Assembly: GCF_042242105.1 (NCBI RefSeq)
Contig: NC_092033.1
Coordinates: 5,396,908 to 5,460,907 of the forward strand
Direction: 5' to 3'
Source of the DNA: Pempheris klunzingeri
Taxonomy: Eukaryota; Chordata; Actinopteri; Acropomatiformes; Pempheridae
Length of the DNA: 64,000 nt
Within the stretch, counting starts at the first letter, position 1. Each line of letters opens with the position of its first letter. Position numbers and translations under genes: made by a program. Under the pieces are notes generated by a model that saw only the letters and a program-made list of their open reading frames with translations, had not been told where the DNA came from and ran no database searches. Shown here one piece after another: positions 44,101 through 58,300 of this stretch.

Positions 44101-46603
44101 CAAAAAGCACCCTTAATACAGCCGTGTCCATCATGTGACCACATATCTTCTCTGTGACTGGGCAGGGTCGTCAGTTCTATTGTTGGAGGCAGAAGATGAG
44201 TTATACCTGGAGAGGAATGCAGCCTTCAAGTGTTCCTTGTCGTCGGCTACATTCGAGGCCCCAAAGTGGAAAAACAACTTGTTCTACCTGCAAGTATTAC
44301 TTAGCTGGAGATGGTTTTTCTGCCTTTAGTCTTGTTTCTTTTGAGAATTGAGAATCACAAAGCTGCTTTGTGCTGTAAAAATGCATTCAACAGTTTTTAA
44401 ATCACAAATTAACTCTCTATTTACCATCAACCCACCATATCTTGTTCAACTGATTATAATAAAGTCCCTTATTTAAGCTGATACAGTTCATGATTATAAT
44501 ATTTCTGACACCATTTAAAGGCAGCAGGGGACTTGACAACAACTGGGTCCTCAATCTGTCCTTTTAAACATATTCATGATGCTATTTGGCATCTTATGTG
44601 CGACTGGGGCTGCACCTGGCGATTCTTCTTATCATCTAACTAATCTGATTATTATTTTTTGATGGACTGATTCATCTTTAAGTTTCTAAAATGTCAGAAA
44701 AAAGCACGTTTTGTCCATCCAACTGTATATCTGAATACATGAATAAATACTGTTGTTAATTGTTAACGTCTCCATCACTGTATCCAGTTCTCTTTATACA
44801 TCCATGCTTTTGACTACAGTTTGTCAGTTTCATGGCTCCATAATTGACAAATTGTTTCAACACTGTGCTACAATAGATGCATACAGTGGAGTGAAGTTAT
44901 GGAAAGGAAACTTAACAATGTGGAATACCTCAATGTCTTTATTGCTGTTGTTGAGTCAAGGGTACAATGTTTAAAACATTCATCCAGTTGGAAACTGCCC
45001 ACTTGTATGACATTGGGGGTGTTTAGAGAGACTACAGATAGTGTGTTTTGCATAGGCTTAGCGCTACACAAACAACAAGTGTCTGGTTAAACATGGAAAT
45101 AAAAGAACTTTTAAAAACATAAAATGGACACAAGGTTGTAAAAAAAAAAAAAAAAAAACCCACTGTATTAAAAAAAACATAAATGTCACATTAAATCACG
45201 CTTAAAAATATTTTGGTCAAACTCCCCTGCTCCTTTGAGGAGCCATGGAATGTGATTGTCAGACTTTTGAGCAGTAACATTGATCAATTTAATGCCCCGG
45301 CAAACCGTTCGTATTATCAAAGCTTGCGTTGCACAAATACTATGAAAGGGAATGTGCTACTTAAGACCATGCCCGTGAAAAAGAAACATGAAAATCACAA
45401 GTCTTAATATCATACTGAGTTGCTTTGAGGCTATCATGTACTGTACCTCAGCTGTCATAAATGTTGTCATTGCAATCATAAGGCCAGAAGAATTACATAG
45501 TGGTAAATATCCTCATATTGTACGAGTATCTTGCTATATGCTTAGGCACCCTGACTTTACTTTGTATGCCCTCAGTTAGAAAATTATCGCTGAGCATAAG
45601 AGTGTGCATAGAGGCAATAAAAAGAAGTTAAAGGTAGACGTTAAAGAAGAGGGTTGGTTTGCCGATTTCCTACATTATAAAACCCACAGCTTGTAGGCAG
45701 TGAAGGCACCTTGTGCACCTGCTTTTCAAGAGGAATGTCTGAAGATTTTAAAGTGATCGAACAGGTACAAAAGCTACAAAAACAGCTAGAAAACAGAAAA
45801 GGACACATTAAAAACATAAATAAAATGACAAAGGATAATAAAAGTCATAATGGCCTTCTGAATATTCAACACTCCTCCTATCACCACCGAAATTAACTGC
45901 CTGTTGGTGAATAGTAAAAAATAAGCAAAAATACCTTTTGTTATGAGTATAAAGGTGTTATATAAGATACAGTATGATAGGTCATATTCAAAACATCACA
46001 TGTGCTAACATATATTACTCAGACCATTGCTGCACTATTGGTAAGACATAATAAAAGTGAAATCAGCTAAATTCTAGAAGTGCTTATATTTCTATCCTGA
46101 ACTGGTGAACGTTGAATAAAATAGCAATGTGTGAAGCTTTTGCTTTAAATATAAATTAAAAAAAAGAGATGGAAAATGTACTGTATGAGGGAGAAAACTG
46201 ATTTCACCCATCTCTTTGGAATGTGGAAACTTTTTCATCTACTCTGTCTCTATCAAAACCGTCGGTATGGAGAACAACAGATACATCTAAATTTAACTGG
46301 TTTTTTTTTTTTCTTCCTGGCAGGATTGTAGATCCTAAGAAATTAGTAATAGTAATTACAAATGTCCAAATTTCACAGCATTTTGTTTCTTTTAAAAGCA
46401 AATATTGTGCAAAGGCACTCTACGTGGCAACCGTACAAGAATATGATGCTGTTTCGGTACAGTGCTTGGTCAGCGCCTCTCCTGTCCCTCCGTTTTCTTG
46501 GGGTCCCTCTTGGGAGTGTGATCATTATTTGGTTCTTAAGACAAAGTCAAAGGAAGAGTCTTGGATTGTCGTGGTCCCCATCTTTAGTGGCTCCTTCAAG
46601 ACA
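41140..46603. other. troponin T upstream region and cald1 3' UTR
   Basis: The troponin T start exon is preceded by an acceptor at 41140-41141, so at least one untranslated leader exon lies further up; I could not place it. The cald1 3' UTR begins at 46603 and may run to an AATAAA (plus TTTATT) at 44938-44943. No convincing protein gene is seen. The longest open frame (43190-43669, plus) has no family signature and looks like chance. Confidence 0.5.
44938..44943 (-). terminator. cald1: possible poly(A) signal, cald1
   Basis: TTTATT on plus (AATAAA on the cald1 strand) about 1.66 kb past the stop. I saw no closer canonical hexamer, but variants were not excluded. Confidence 0.35.
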
Positions 46604-49600
46604 TTAGTGTCCCATACCTGGTGAGAGACACAGAATTAGTCCATCAGCAGCTTTATTACACGTGTGCAGACAGGTGTGGGTTCATGACTGTGACCTTGGT
46701 ACACAGGAGGTTATCCCAAGCCACAAACACCACAGTGAAGTATTGAAGTCATGCAGTTTATGGGACACTTGACACTTATGGAAAAGGCCCCTGGCTCCTT
46801 TACGCTATTCTACACAAGTAATCAAAACATCATACTGTTTTTAGTATGCTTCTGGGTCATTATTCCATTAACAACGCTGCCTTTGAGAGGGATATTTTTG
46901 GGTGTGCTTGCTTGATTGACAGGTCTATTAGACTGTGTTGGTTGCTGCTTGCTTGCTTGCCCCACTTTAACGCCACCCAGACTCCACTCAAAACTTGCTC
47001 AAATTAAGATTTGCTGGCTAAGAGACACAAGACAAAATGGCAGCAAACATAAAGCCGAAATCTGACTGATAAAAACATCCTTTCTGAAAACTAGGGGAAC
47101 ACAGCCTGTTGAATATCTGTCTTAAGGTGAATTGGAAAGATTTTGAGGAGGTCTAAATTTTCAATAATGCCCCATATTTGTCCAATACTTGTTTATAACC
47201 AAATACCTGAAAAAATAACAGGATTTCTTTCAGCGTCCCCAATACTGTTTAGTGTTAATTAGCAACATCTAAACATTATACCTTCTACATCGGCACTGCA
47301 GCGCCACAGCACAGCCTCAAAGAGCTGCTAGAATGGCGGCAGACTGTTCAACATTTCATGGTCTAAACTCACATATCCAAACAGGTCACATCGCCACAAC
47401 ATATTTGAAATAGTCGATGAGTGAATCTGATTTACTAACATGTGGAGTTACATGAGTTATTTATTGACATTTTTGACAGGTTTAGTGAAGCACACTTGGA
47501 GCATACTGAAACTCTAAATTAACACTGGTTCAGAGCCAGAGAGGTTAAAATTTCAAACTACACAATTTCCAAAATGGTGAACATTATTTTGAAAGCTCTC
47601 CATTAGAGCCAAGCATGTGGAGAGTGTGAGGCCGCTAACTTGTATGCCAGCCAGCGTGGTGTCAAATGTCTGCAAGGTCCGGCAGCCAACGGCTAGCGAG
47701 AAATCCAAAATCTATACAAAGCCTCTGTCATCCTCTGAGTCAGACTGTGATGGCGTGCTAATCTCCAACATACCAGCGATTAATGTGACAAACCGGCCTG
47801 GCAGGAACACCGCTTGTAACACTCAGGCATTGGACGTGCACATGAGTGGAGAAGCTGAAAGGTTTGAGTAGTGTAGAGATGGCTGTTGAGTGGGTTTACA
47901 GAGGTGAAAGTGGTGTGTGTCTATGTGTGTGTGAGATCCTGTGGGCTGAACAAGCAACACATTACGCAGACATCTACGGAATCCCTCAAGGCCAAAGCCC
48001 CTCTTATCCCCACTGGGGGAACAAAAGGAGGGAGAGGCTGCACTCAGATCTGATTTTAAAATAGCAAGCAATGCTTAAGTGGCATCCTGAAACGCGGTGA
48101 AGCAAAAGGCCAAACGACAGGGTGGGCTGTGAGCGGGTCACTTATTGGGTTTGAGACACATGTTGTGGTATCAATCAAAGAGCCGGGGACAAGATGACAC
48201 ACTCAACGAGAAGGCCACACCGCTGATCTCCGAAAAAATTACCGTCCTGCCAAACCGCTTTGTCCTAATGAACGTAATTGAAATGTACACTGGTGGGAAG
48301 CCGGTGAGGGATCATGTGTTTTTTTTTGCTGCACTGGCTGCTCCCACTAGCTGGCTGAGATGATGATGATGATGACGTTGAACTTCTGTGCATGCTGTTC
48401 TCTCCCAGTGTAGCTGTGACAATAGGCTGAGGACACTAGACAAAGAGAAACTCTTTCCCTGTTGTTTTTTTAGCGTCTAGCTTATTTTCAGTCAAAAACC
48501 TGCTTTGGGTGAAAACCTTGAAACTCGTTTTGATCATTTCCATGCTTTTATTTCAGCTGAAGGATTAAGTGTTCCTTTATGAGTTTAGAAAATCCCTAGT
48601 TTTTTGGTTTCTAAAAGCAATTACAGAAATTAAAACACTACACTGCGGCCAACCTAAGAAGAAGGCAGTGTTTCTTAGGGTTTGAAAAGCTGACATTTTG
48701 GAGCCACAAGTTCACCCCACAACAGCACTGTGCATTCCAACATGCCTGCACACCCATTTCAGTGTTTTCTTGCACACACATTCCTTGTAAAAACTCACCG
48801 TTGGCGACTGATTTGGTCTCCCCTTTGCCTGCCACCTGCAAGACATGAAATCAGGAGGGTAATAAGGCAGCAAAGATGCACGTTAATGCAGAAAGGTAAG
48901 CAAAACAAACCTGCAAAGCTTCCAGTCAAAGCAGCAAGTGCTTACAACCAACCCTGATCCACCTATACAGACGCTAGAGTCTATCCAGATTTCCCTCACC
49001 AGTCGTTATCCTGCTCATCTTGCATTCCCTGACATCACGGCATAGCACGGTTAGCTAATGACAAGGTTGCTAACCGCTACCTTTCCTGTCCAGGGCCCTT
49101 TTTACGTCAGTGCAGACCACCGCCTGGTGCCCTCCAACCCCACTACTCACTGTGGCGGACCACAGCCTCCGGCCTGCACTGCAGCTGCTGGCTGCAGGAG
49201 CACACCGCCACCAGAGTAAGATGGATGGAAAGAAAGTTTATATTAAAGTAAGAGGGTGGGTGGGACGTCAGTGTGATATTCTTTCAAATGTGGGGTTTCA
49301 CTTCTACTGAGCGGCTCTACAAACACAGCTTTACCTGTGTATGGAAATAAAGATAAGACAATGCATTCGTGTCAGGTTTAGTCAGACTTGTTTGAAAATG
49401 TGATGTGATAACAGTGATTCAATAGTCTCCAACTGCCATTGTGCGGCTCAGCAAGATGTCTTACTTGTAAAGAAAGCTGTAAACAGTTTCTCCATTAGAG
49501 CAACATAAAGTCTGGTGAAGCTGGACTGAGAGTGGTGCTTTGTGGTTGTCAGAAGAAGGAGCGGTGATGTGATACAGCCATTTGTGAAAAGCATTCAGCC

Positions 49601-52600
49601 CGCAGCTGGACAACAGGCGCACTGTTAAAGGCTTTTTTTTTTTTTTTTTTACAACACAGGATTTATACTAAACTGTAATCTTCTGGCTTTTGTTGAGTCG
49701 ACTTTAACAAGTTATGGGTGTTAATGGAGTCAGCGGCTTAATCCTTCAAAAGTGGCTTTGTTGATATGTTCACTTTGTTCCTTTTATTTCACAGCACTTG
49801 GAACATTTGGCACATGTGCTTTACAAGTTAGGAGCTTCAGCCTTTCCTGCCTCCTGTGCATTTTGTAAAGCAATTGATGTTTATTGCTCAATATTTACAA
49901 AATGCAGATAATTACAACCTCTAAAATGTTGGGACTTTGCGTGTGAAGTAACTCGTGAATGTTTGACACATTTGTCAAACCATTAATATCTTATTTTGGA
50001 CCTTAGATATTCTCAGTGAAATAAGCAGCAGCGTCCAGTTACAGCAGAGCAGAGCACAGCGTGGCCGACGACACAGAGCAAAAAGTTGACAGTGTGGCAG
50101 CAGAGTGTGACCTCATTCTGTGATTAAGTGCTTTGAAAAGACGTGGAACAAACTCCTTTACCTCTCCAGGCTTATTCCAGATTTAACGGTGAGGTCAACT
50201 AGCTATGAGAGTTCTTTAAAACAAAAACAAACAGAAGCCATTGTTAAGCCCATTGCTGCCACACCAGGGTCAAAATATCATGAGACTGCTTCGATATTCG
50301 AACGCCATCTCTTTAACAAAAAGGTTCTCCTGATTGGCAACAACTGAAAAACCATGAAAAACCACAGGAAATCCTTCCAAGACCACAAACCAATTTGGCA
50401 TCATTAAAACTTCATCTGGACATACTCCAGGATGTGTAATGCTCACTTGGATTTTCCCCGATGGCTGAGGCTGGTCCTCTTTCTTCATGATACTAGTCAG
50501 TGAAAAGTCTGAAATGAATAATAGCTACCTTGGTTGGAGAGGCGCCTTTGTTTTCCCATAGACTCCTCTTGTTGGTGACGTCGACGGGCTTCAGGTCCTG
50601 TCAGAGAGAAGGACAGAAAACAAGAGGCAAAGCCAAAGCATCATATCAGCGGTGCTCGGAGTGCTCGACATTCATGGGTCAATATGAAAATAGGTGTCAT
50701 ATTGTGGCAAATGGCAGGCTACCTGAGATATAGAGGAGAGGAATGACAGGGGAGGAAGGCGAGCTTGAGCAACAAGAGCAAAGGTTGACAGGCACCATCA
50801 AGCAGAGAGGTGCTTATTTAGAGGAAGTGGAAAATAGCCCTCTCACTGGGAGTCTGAGGAAATCCTCTTTCAGGACACCCCATCACAATTTAAGGTAAAG
50901 TCCAGGGGGATTTATTGATATTATAACACTTGACAGCAGCATTTAATGGCTTAAGGGTTCCAATTCCTGAACTCTGAAGGACATCAGTTGTAGGACACCC
51001 TTGGAAACACTTGTATTCAGTTTCCTTTTATATCCTCGGTCTCTCCTGCTGTGTATCAATCTGCGAATAGAAAGCTATTGGGTGAAATATAGGTAGGAAA
51101 GAAGAGCGGCATGACACATAAGCAGAACTGAAAAAAAAAATCACTCAAGCTTGCTGACTGTCTGCTAGCAAAGTTTATGAGGAGCTTACGATAAAATGCT
51201 TGAGTGACACTGTGGACCAAACCCACAATATCCACATGTGCCATCGAGCTCAGACACCTCCAAAGTTATTTTTCCTTATGCCCACCAGGTGGTGCCAGAC
51301 AAATGATATCTCAACCTGACTTGTTCCACTGTATCGTTGGAAAATGACTGTAAAACATCTATCTACTGTATAAGAACATGAACAGCAGTAATTCTGACTA
51401 ATGATGGTAATAATAATATTAATAATATTGCAGGGCTGATATCAGAGGGAGTTTATTATGATAAATAATAAATAAATATGACAAATTTATGAGCTTTTAA
51501 AAAGTTTTGAAAAGTTTTTGAAAGTGATTGTGCCAAGTTCTGTCTTTATTCTAACTACAGGCAGACAACTGACTTAAATACTTGGTTTTAAACCTGAAGT
51601 ATTTCTTTGTATCATTTTAACATTAGTGGCTAAATACTACACACTAATCAAAAACACATCTTAAGGTATTATTAATGAAGAGAAATACCAACTCAGCTGA
51701 TCTGTTTCTCCAGGATTGTGTGTGTGTGTGTGTGCTTTGACCAGATTTGACTGACAGCGACCAAACAACCCTCATCAGATTCTGATTTAAATGTTGCTAA
51801 ATCCTGATTGGTGCGTAGTAATGTGTGACATCACACTTTTCCACCCGAGTCCGGCCCACTTCAAACCAGCTGGACAGCACGGGAAAAAAAAGAAATGAAG
51901 TAATCTCTCTTGTGGGATAACAAAATCTGTTTTGAGTTGAACTTTGAATTATATTTTCATGTAGGATCTCATCACTCACTTCAAGAAGGTGATCAAGAAT
52001 CTGTTTTTCAGGGCCTTTAAAGTAGATATGAATAAAGATCACACTAACCATGATGCAGGTCAGTCAACACAGCTGCATCTGCTGAGTTGGATATATAGGA
52101 GGGAGGCCCTGAGCTGTACAGTACATGTATTGTACTTCCCTAACAGCAGCGACAGGGGTTGCTATAGTAACGACCTACCATTGGCCTTCCTCCCGACGCT
52201 TTGCCGCTCTCTGGGGTTTTATTCAGCCAGTCGTTGATGCGGCCCGCCACGCCTGTCTTCATCACAGCTGCTTCCTGTTTAGATAGGGTCAGAGGTCAGC
52301 TAAGCCTGGTCGTCATCGGCAACGGGGCTGAGCAGGAAACGGCGGTGAATCCGGCTTTTTCCTCTCTGTCTGTCTCTCTTTCAGTCACACACAAAGTTTC
52401 ATTAACTCTCTGACATCCTCCACCACCTCTTCTTTTACCTTGAACGTGCCCCCGCCGCTTCCAGGCGAGGCGAACACGTTGCCTTTCTCCCACATGCTCT
52501 TGATGTTTCGTATGCTGTCGGTGACCATGGGCAGATCCACCGCTCCAGAGCGAGGGGATCGGGACTCCTTGTTCTCCCTCTGCTGAGACAAAGCCGTGGG

Positions 52601-55337
52601 TTTAAATCACTGTGTTGCTTTGGGTATTCAAGTTAACAGAGAAGCATGCTGGCTATGACTTGGAAAGACTTAGCGATAGCTTGCTGTGACTGCTTATGTG
52701 GTTCGAGATTAGGATGCTGCGATAGGACATGGGATGGGTACTTTTGAATTAAATAAATTAGATTTTTAGCATACAAAGACAGTGATCAGATCAGGAAATT
52801 GATTTGTACTAGTTCTATATGTAACTGAATTCAAGACTGTATAGTTACGTCTCTGCCTTGTTGCTTACAGGTCCCATATTCTGCTCATTTTAAAACCCAT
52901 ACTTGTATTTGGAGGTCCCACTAGAAAAGGGTTACGGGGACAGTCAGCCTGCTGATGGGCTGGAGGAGGTCACAGGATCAACACATCATAAAGGGAGCCA
53001 AATCTAAACAGCATGTTTTCACACAGATTTACTGAAAAATAGGGCAAGGACAAGAAATAAAGTGTTTTTTTTCTCAAAGCTTCTGTTTTTGTTGTACAGT
53101 CGAAGAAACGCTAACCTGAGCAGCTGAGGTGTACTGCTCCAGCCTGTTGTCTATCTTGGACACCACGGGAGAATGAGCCGCCTTCACTGTGCTGCTGGGC
53201 AGAAGCACATAGTTAGCACACACAGCATGGGAGCGCTTTGAATATTATATACAGTGTGGTCAACCATTTCATCTTTAGTGCCTTGTGAGAAGAAACTTGC
53301 AACCCCAAGAGGGAATTAAAACTTCAACTCTGGGTTACATTTTTCCTATTCAGCACAACGGGACTGCAAGGCTCACTACTCAACTAAAAGCTTTGTTACT
53401 GTTTTTACCTTTTCTGTGCCGACTTGTTCAGGAACTCTGCCCTCTCTCCGATCTGTTGAGGAAGGTTTTCAGAGCTCAAAGTTAATAAAAATCGCAGAGA
53501 TGTTCCACACATGCATACATCACTGAAACATTTTCCTTCACTCTTCAGTAGCCTTAAAACAGATGTCAAACTCAGCCCTCCTCTTGTGTCCGATGCTTAT
53601 ATTGTTTTCTATGAGCAGTTTCATTCCTGACATGAGTTCACAACTCATACATGTGATTTGGTTATAAGTTAAGACTTGTCCTCATATGACGAATGACGTA
53701 AATAGCACTTTATACTCAACTTTCTTGACATTAATTTCTGGACTACAAAAGTATTTTATTGATGGTTGACATCTCATTTTGTCTCATTTCTTCATTGGCT
53801 CAATAAACTGGATTTTCCTGACCGGTGTAAGTGATTGCACACACATGCACAAACACACTCAAAAAAAAGCCACATCAAGTTTTTTTTTATCCTCTCTCTG
53901 CTGTTGGACTGTGGGAATCTCAATGGATTATTTATGATATACAAAAAAAGAAAAAGAGAGAGAGAGAGAGAGGGCAACGCATGCGTTCCTCAGACACTGA
54001 CAAAAAAACCTTTAAACGGGCAAAAGAAGAAACTGCAGAAAAAGCTCTCTCCCCCTCTCCCTGTGAAAAAGGACCATGCGCTCGGCTGCTACTGAATGTG
54101 GGAGTTCCCAAAATACTCCCCGACAGGAAATTCCCCATTCTCAGATGCGTTTTAAAGCGCTATAGCCATCCGAACGCAGTTACAGTAATCCTGTTAACCC
54201 TAATCGCTTTCCTGCATCCACGCCGCCTGTCCTTCGTTCTGTCCCCATCCTTCTCTTGAAGAGAACACTGGACTTTATCTATAGTACGGAGAGGGGTTAT
54301 GCTGGTTTACCCCTGATAACGTGCAGGCAACCTCCGGGGACTGTGTGTTCCACTGGGAGGGGATCGCTGATAGCGAGGCACATTTCTCTATGTTGTAGTG
54401 GCACAAGAGCCAAAATATGGCAGTTATTGGGAAAAAACGCAGGTTCAAAAGAGCTGCAGTGGTTGGAAATACATACAGCACAAACAATTCTGCCTAAAAT
54501 GTCCCATTTACGGGAGAAATGGGAAATATTGGTCTGCTGCTCAGTTTTTATTTGGCACTAGCTGCATGTGAGACTGAAAGGAGTCTGTTTTCACACTTAT
54601 TTGACCATTATGACATCTCATATTGTGTGCTGTGATAACCAAAATACTTTTTAAAGCTGCGCTGATTAATATCTTTAAATCAACAATGGGTCAAATGACG
54701 ATGTGCACTGTGAAAGGTGTCGCTAAGAGCGGTACACCCACAGAGAATTACCACCTAAATCTGCAGTTCCCCTCAACTCTACTCAGTTTTTTTAGCATGT
54801 TTTAACTCATTGTTTTGTTTTTCTTCCCACCACTTTTACTTTTGTTTCCAGCTAAAGCGAGCAGCTGTTTTCAATCAAAAATCTCTGCTAAACCGACTGT
54901 ACACTACCTGGACACCGGACAGAACAAGTTAGCAGCTAGCTGATGAACGTAACGGAGCATTTAGGAGCTAAACAGCCAGATATTTAATTCAGAGGTTGGT
55001 GAGAACCAAAACAGAGCTAAAAGGAGAATGAATACTGGATTTACATTCATCAAATAACCAGAAAAACAACTTCTAACGAATGCTAATGTTGCTCTATATA
55101 TGCTGGATGTGTAAATAAGCAACTAACTTTAGCAGGTAAAAATACTAACGTTGTGTTTATAATTTGCCTGTATATATTTTGCCTTACCAAAACAGTTTTA
55201 AAAAGAGTGTAATTTTGTTGTTGTTTTGAAAAAGTAGAATGATAAAAAAAATACAATGCAACTGTAAACACCAAACGCTGCAAAGCAACAACTCATACAC
55301 AACACAACGTGCAGTGTATGAAAAATAAAAGAGCCAG

Positions 55338-55368
<31 letters not shown>

Positions 55369-58300
55369 AACAAACACAGTTGTACCTACAGTGAACATGA
55401 CCACAAAGTAAAGCTGTGTCTTGAGTGCAGCAGGGTGGAGAATTAGAGTTGAACAACATTATTTACAAAGCTGACCACAAAGAAACAAAGCACCTGATTC
55501 CAGTCTGATCAGGGCTCACACACCATTAGAGCCGAGCCTCCAGCCTGGAGTCTCTCCGGGACGGGACAGATGGATATTACTGCTAACTGTCACTAATTAG
55601 ATTTTCTCCACTGGCTGAAAATTCCCCCTCGATTTTCAGTGTGTGGGAGTTGTCTTTTGGCAACAGTTATTCACATTTGAGTTGATTAAACGTTCCTTCA
55701 CTGTGACAACCATTTATCTCTGACCGAGGTGGGGAAGGGCACCCACTGGGTTGAGTCAGTTTGGTTTTACTAGCGCAGCGTTTCTTGTGACAAACAGGTT
55801 AACATGTCAGCAGAATTTCAAAGTTAACACTGAAATAAAGCACAGACTCATTTGCCGGCAGCTTCATCTCAGTCAAATAACACTTCATGCGGAGAGCTGA
55901 AAGAGGTGAGAGGAGCCGAAGCGGGTCATCTGGCACTTAATCTCTCCAAATATTTTGAATGTTTAGCTTGTGCTGTTCTGCCTTGCCAGATGAGGGGGAT
56001 TTATATTGACTCCATTATTCTGACGACTGTGCTGGACAGAATGCAAATAGTATGTAGTATTTTTCTACTGTGTGGAAGCTGCTCCTGTATAATAAGAGAG
56101 AAGGCTGATGTGTCCTGATCTGGATTATGGGGTTAAAAATAATAGTCTGATCTTACATTTTTCCTTACCACCCTTTTAAGACTAAGTAGCTCTGAAATGC
56201 AACACAAGAACAATGCTGTTTCTTTATTTTTTCTTCTTCTACATGGGAAGCAGTGAGAGGATAAAAATGGCTGTCTGACCTTCAGAGAGGAGCCTCGAGG
56301 GCTGACACACTTGAAGGGTCTGCCCTCCCCGTCCACAGTGTCCTCCACCTTCTGTCTCTTCTCAGCTGCCTCTGCTCTCCTCCTTTCAATCTCCTCCTTC
56401 ATCTTCCTCTTCTCCTCCTGAGAAAGACACATGTGTTTAGGGGGTGAGGCCGTTCCGCAGATGCGCACTTCAAATCAGAAAGAAATCAAGGAGCAACCCT
56501 CGATATTATTGCCATTTTTCTGTTCCCCAGCATCTTCAGGGAACTAAGTAGATGGCGCTCTGTTCTATGCCAGCCATGCCGGATATTGCTGCTCATGCTA
56601 ACTGGCTGCTTCTCTTGTATTTACTCTAAACAAACCACTGTTGCTGCTGGAAACCTAAAAGACGCTTCCTGTGCACCAGTTGATTTTGCCTGGGAACGAA
56701 CTAACAGACCCAGGGGCGGTGGAGCAGCAGATGCAAAATCTTCCAACAACTGGGTATAATTTGAATAACTTTCATGTAAAGTTAGAGAAAATGGAAATGT
56801 ATTAATGTTATCGCGGGTATTACATTGACTGGCACAACTCACTAACATGACAGACAATCAACGTGCAAGAATGCAGCCGACCCAGATATGTGCCACTTTC
56901 TAATTGATTTACTTACTTTATCTAATGAAGCAGGTCAGGAACTAATTCAGTTAGTCAGAGCAAATTCTTATTTACAGTGATTTCCTGCCTCACCAAAAAA
57001 AGCTTGGAAAGCTTGAGACATGCAGACAATCGTTTTTTTTTTAAACAATTAATGTATGAACCATTTGTACTGTATTCAGAAGAGGGTTGGTGCTTGGCAG
57101 AATATCAGCCCTCTCCAGCAGCCTTGTCTTGGTTAATTAGTCTCTCTGTATCTCTGGGCCATCTTTTAATTACAAACCAAAAGGCCTCATTAACATCACA
57201 CAAGAGGAGAAGAACGGGGGCAGATAGCGAGAGACGGGCCGCCACGTTCAGAGCCAAGATCAGGGCAATAGTGAGAACGCAAGGCCTCGGAGCAAGCTGA
57301 TGAAAGGGAAAACGAACGGCATCGCGCAGTTGAATACAGATGTGAACACACAGGAAGGGAGAGGTTATCGCATTCGAGATACATGGTGATACAGGGTGAG
57401 GTTGTTACAAGAGGAGGAAGAATGAATGACATACATGAGTTACGAGTGGGGACCCAAATAGGCTGAGTCATGATAACAGTGAAGTATGGAGAGATAATGT
57501 CAGAGCGGCACTAGTGTGAGTGTGATGCATCGGTTTCGGCTCACACAGGTGTAAAGGCTATGTCAACTTGAGAGCCGTGGTGTGAAAAACAAGGAAAGAG
57601 TACTTGGGTTGTGAACTTTAAAGACTAGAAGAAATAAGAGGTGTTAATTAAAAGACACAAAGTCAAACTAAGAACGTACATGTTTGGTGAGGGTTGACTT
57701 TGTAGGGTTGTAGCTATTTGGACAAAATTTAAAGGTTTATTTTCTGCAGCGATAGGCCACTACACTAGCATTCTCTAATTTGATTGGTGCGAGCCCCCTG
57801 CAACCTTTAAGGAAAAGCGGTATAGACAGTGGACGGATGGATGGTACAAAATGTTAAGTATACAGGACAAAAGAGAGGCTGCTAGTGCTTGCTAGAGCCT
57901 TTCTATAATGTAGACGCAGGAGCTTGTGGAGCTTGAGCGGCTTTGCAGGTGTCGAAAATGCACGAAAAGTAACATCTGGTGGGAATCAGTGCTAATTAGT
58001 GAGTTAAGCTAACTAGCTTCCACCACAGAGATGAAATACAAACAGCGCGATGAAGAGCTGAGATGCCTTAAATAACTAACGGTACATGACCAGCAGTATG
58101 TGAGCTTGATGAAAAAGGGAGAAAAATCTGTTCTGTATCAATATTCAGAGGCTATATGGGCCTTTATGCTCCAGTTAGTATGGCACCAGTCAACAAACAC
58201 CCACTCTATTGTTTCTTACACAAATACAGTATGTCCATAAACTGTATCCTTTTAGAAACAACCACTGCACAGTACCTGCAGAGTCATTATAATGAATATT

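Noticed and set aside
52259-52274. Acceptor at gaagcag directly before ctgtgatg for the cald1 exon
   Set aside because: It would start CTG TGA in the required phase. The upstream acaacag-type site (taaacag) gives EAAVMKTGV and keeps the frame.
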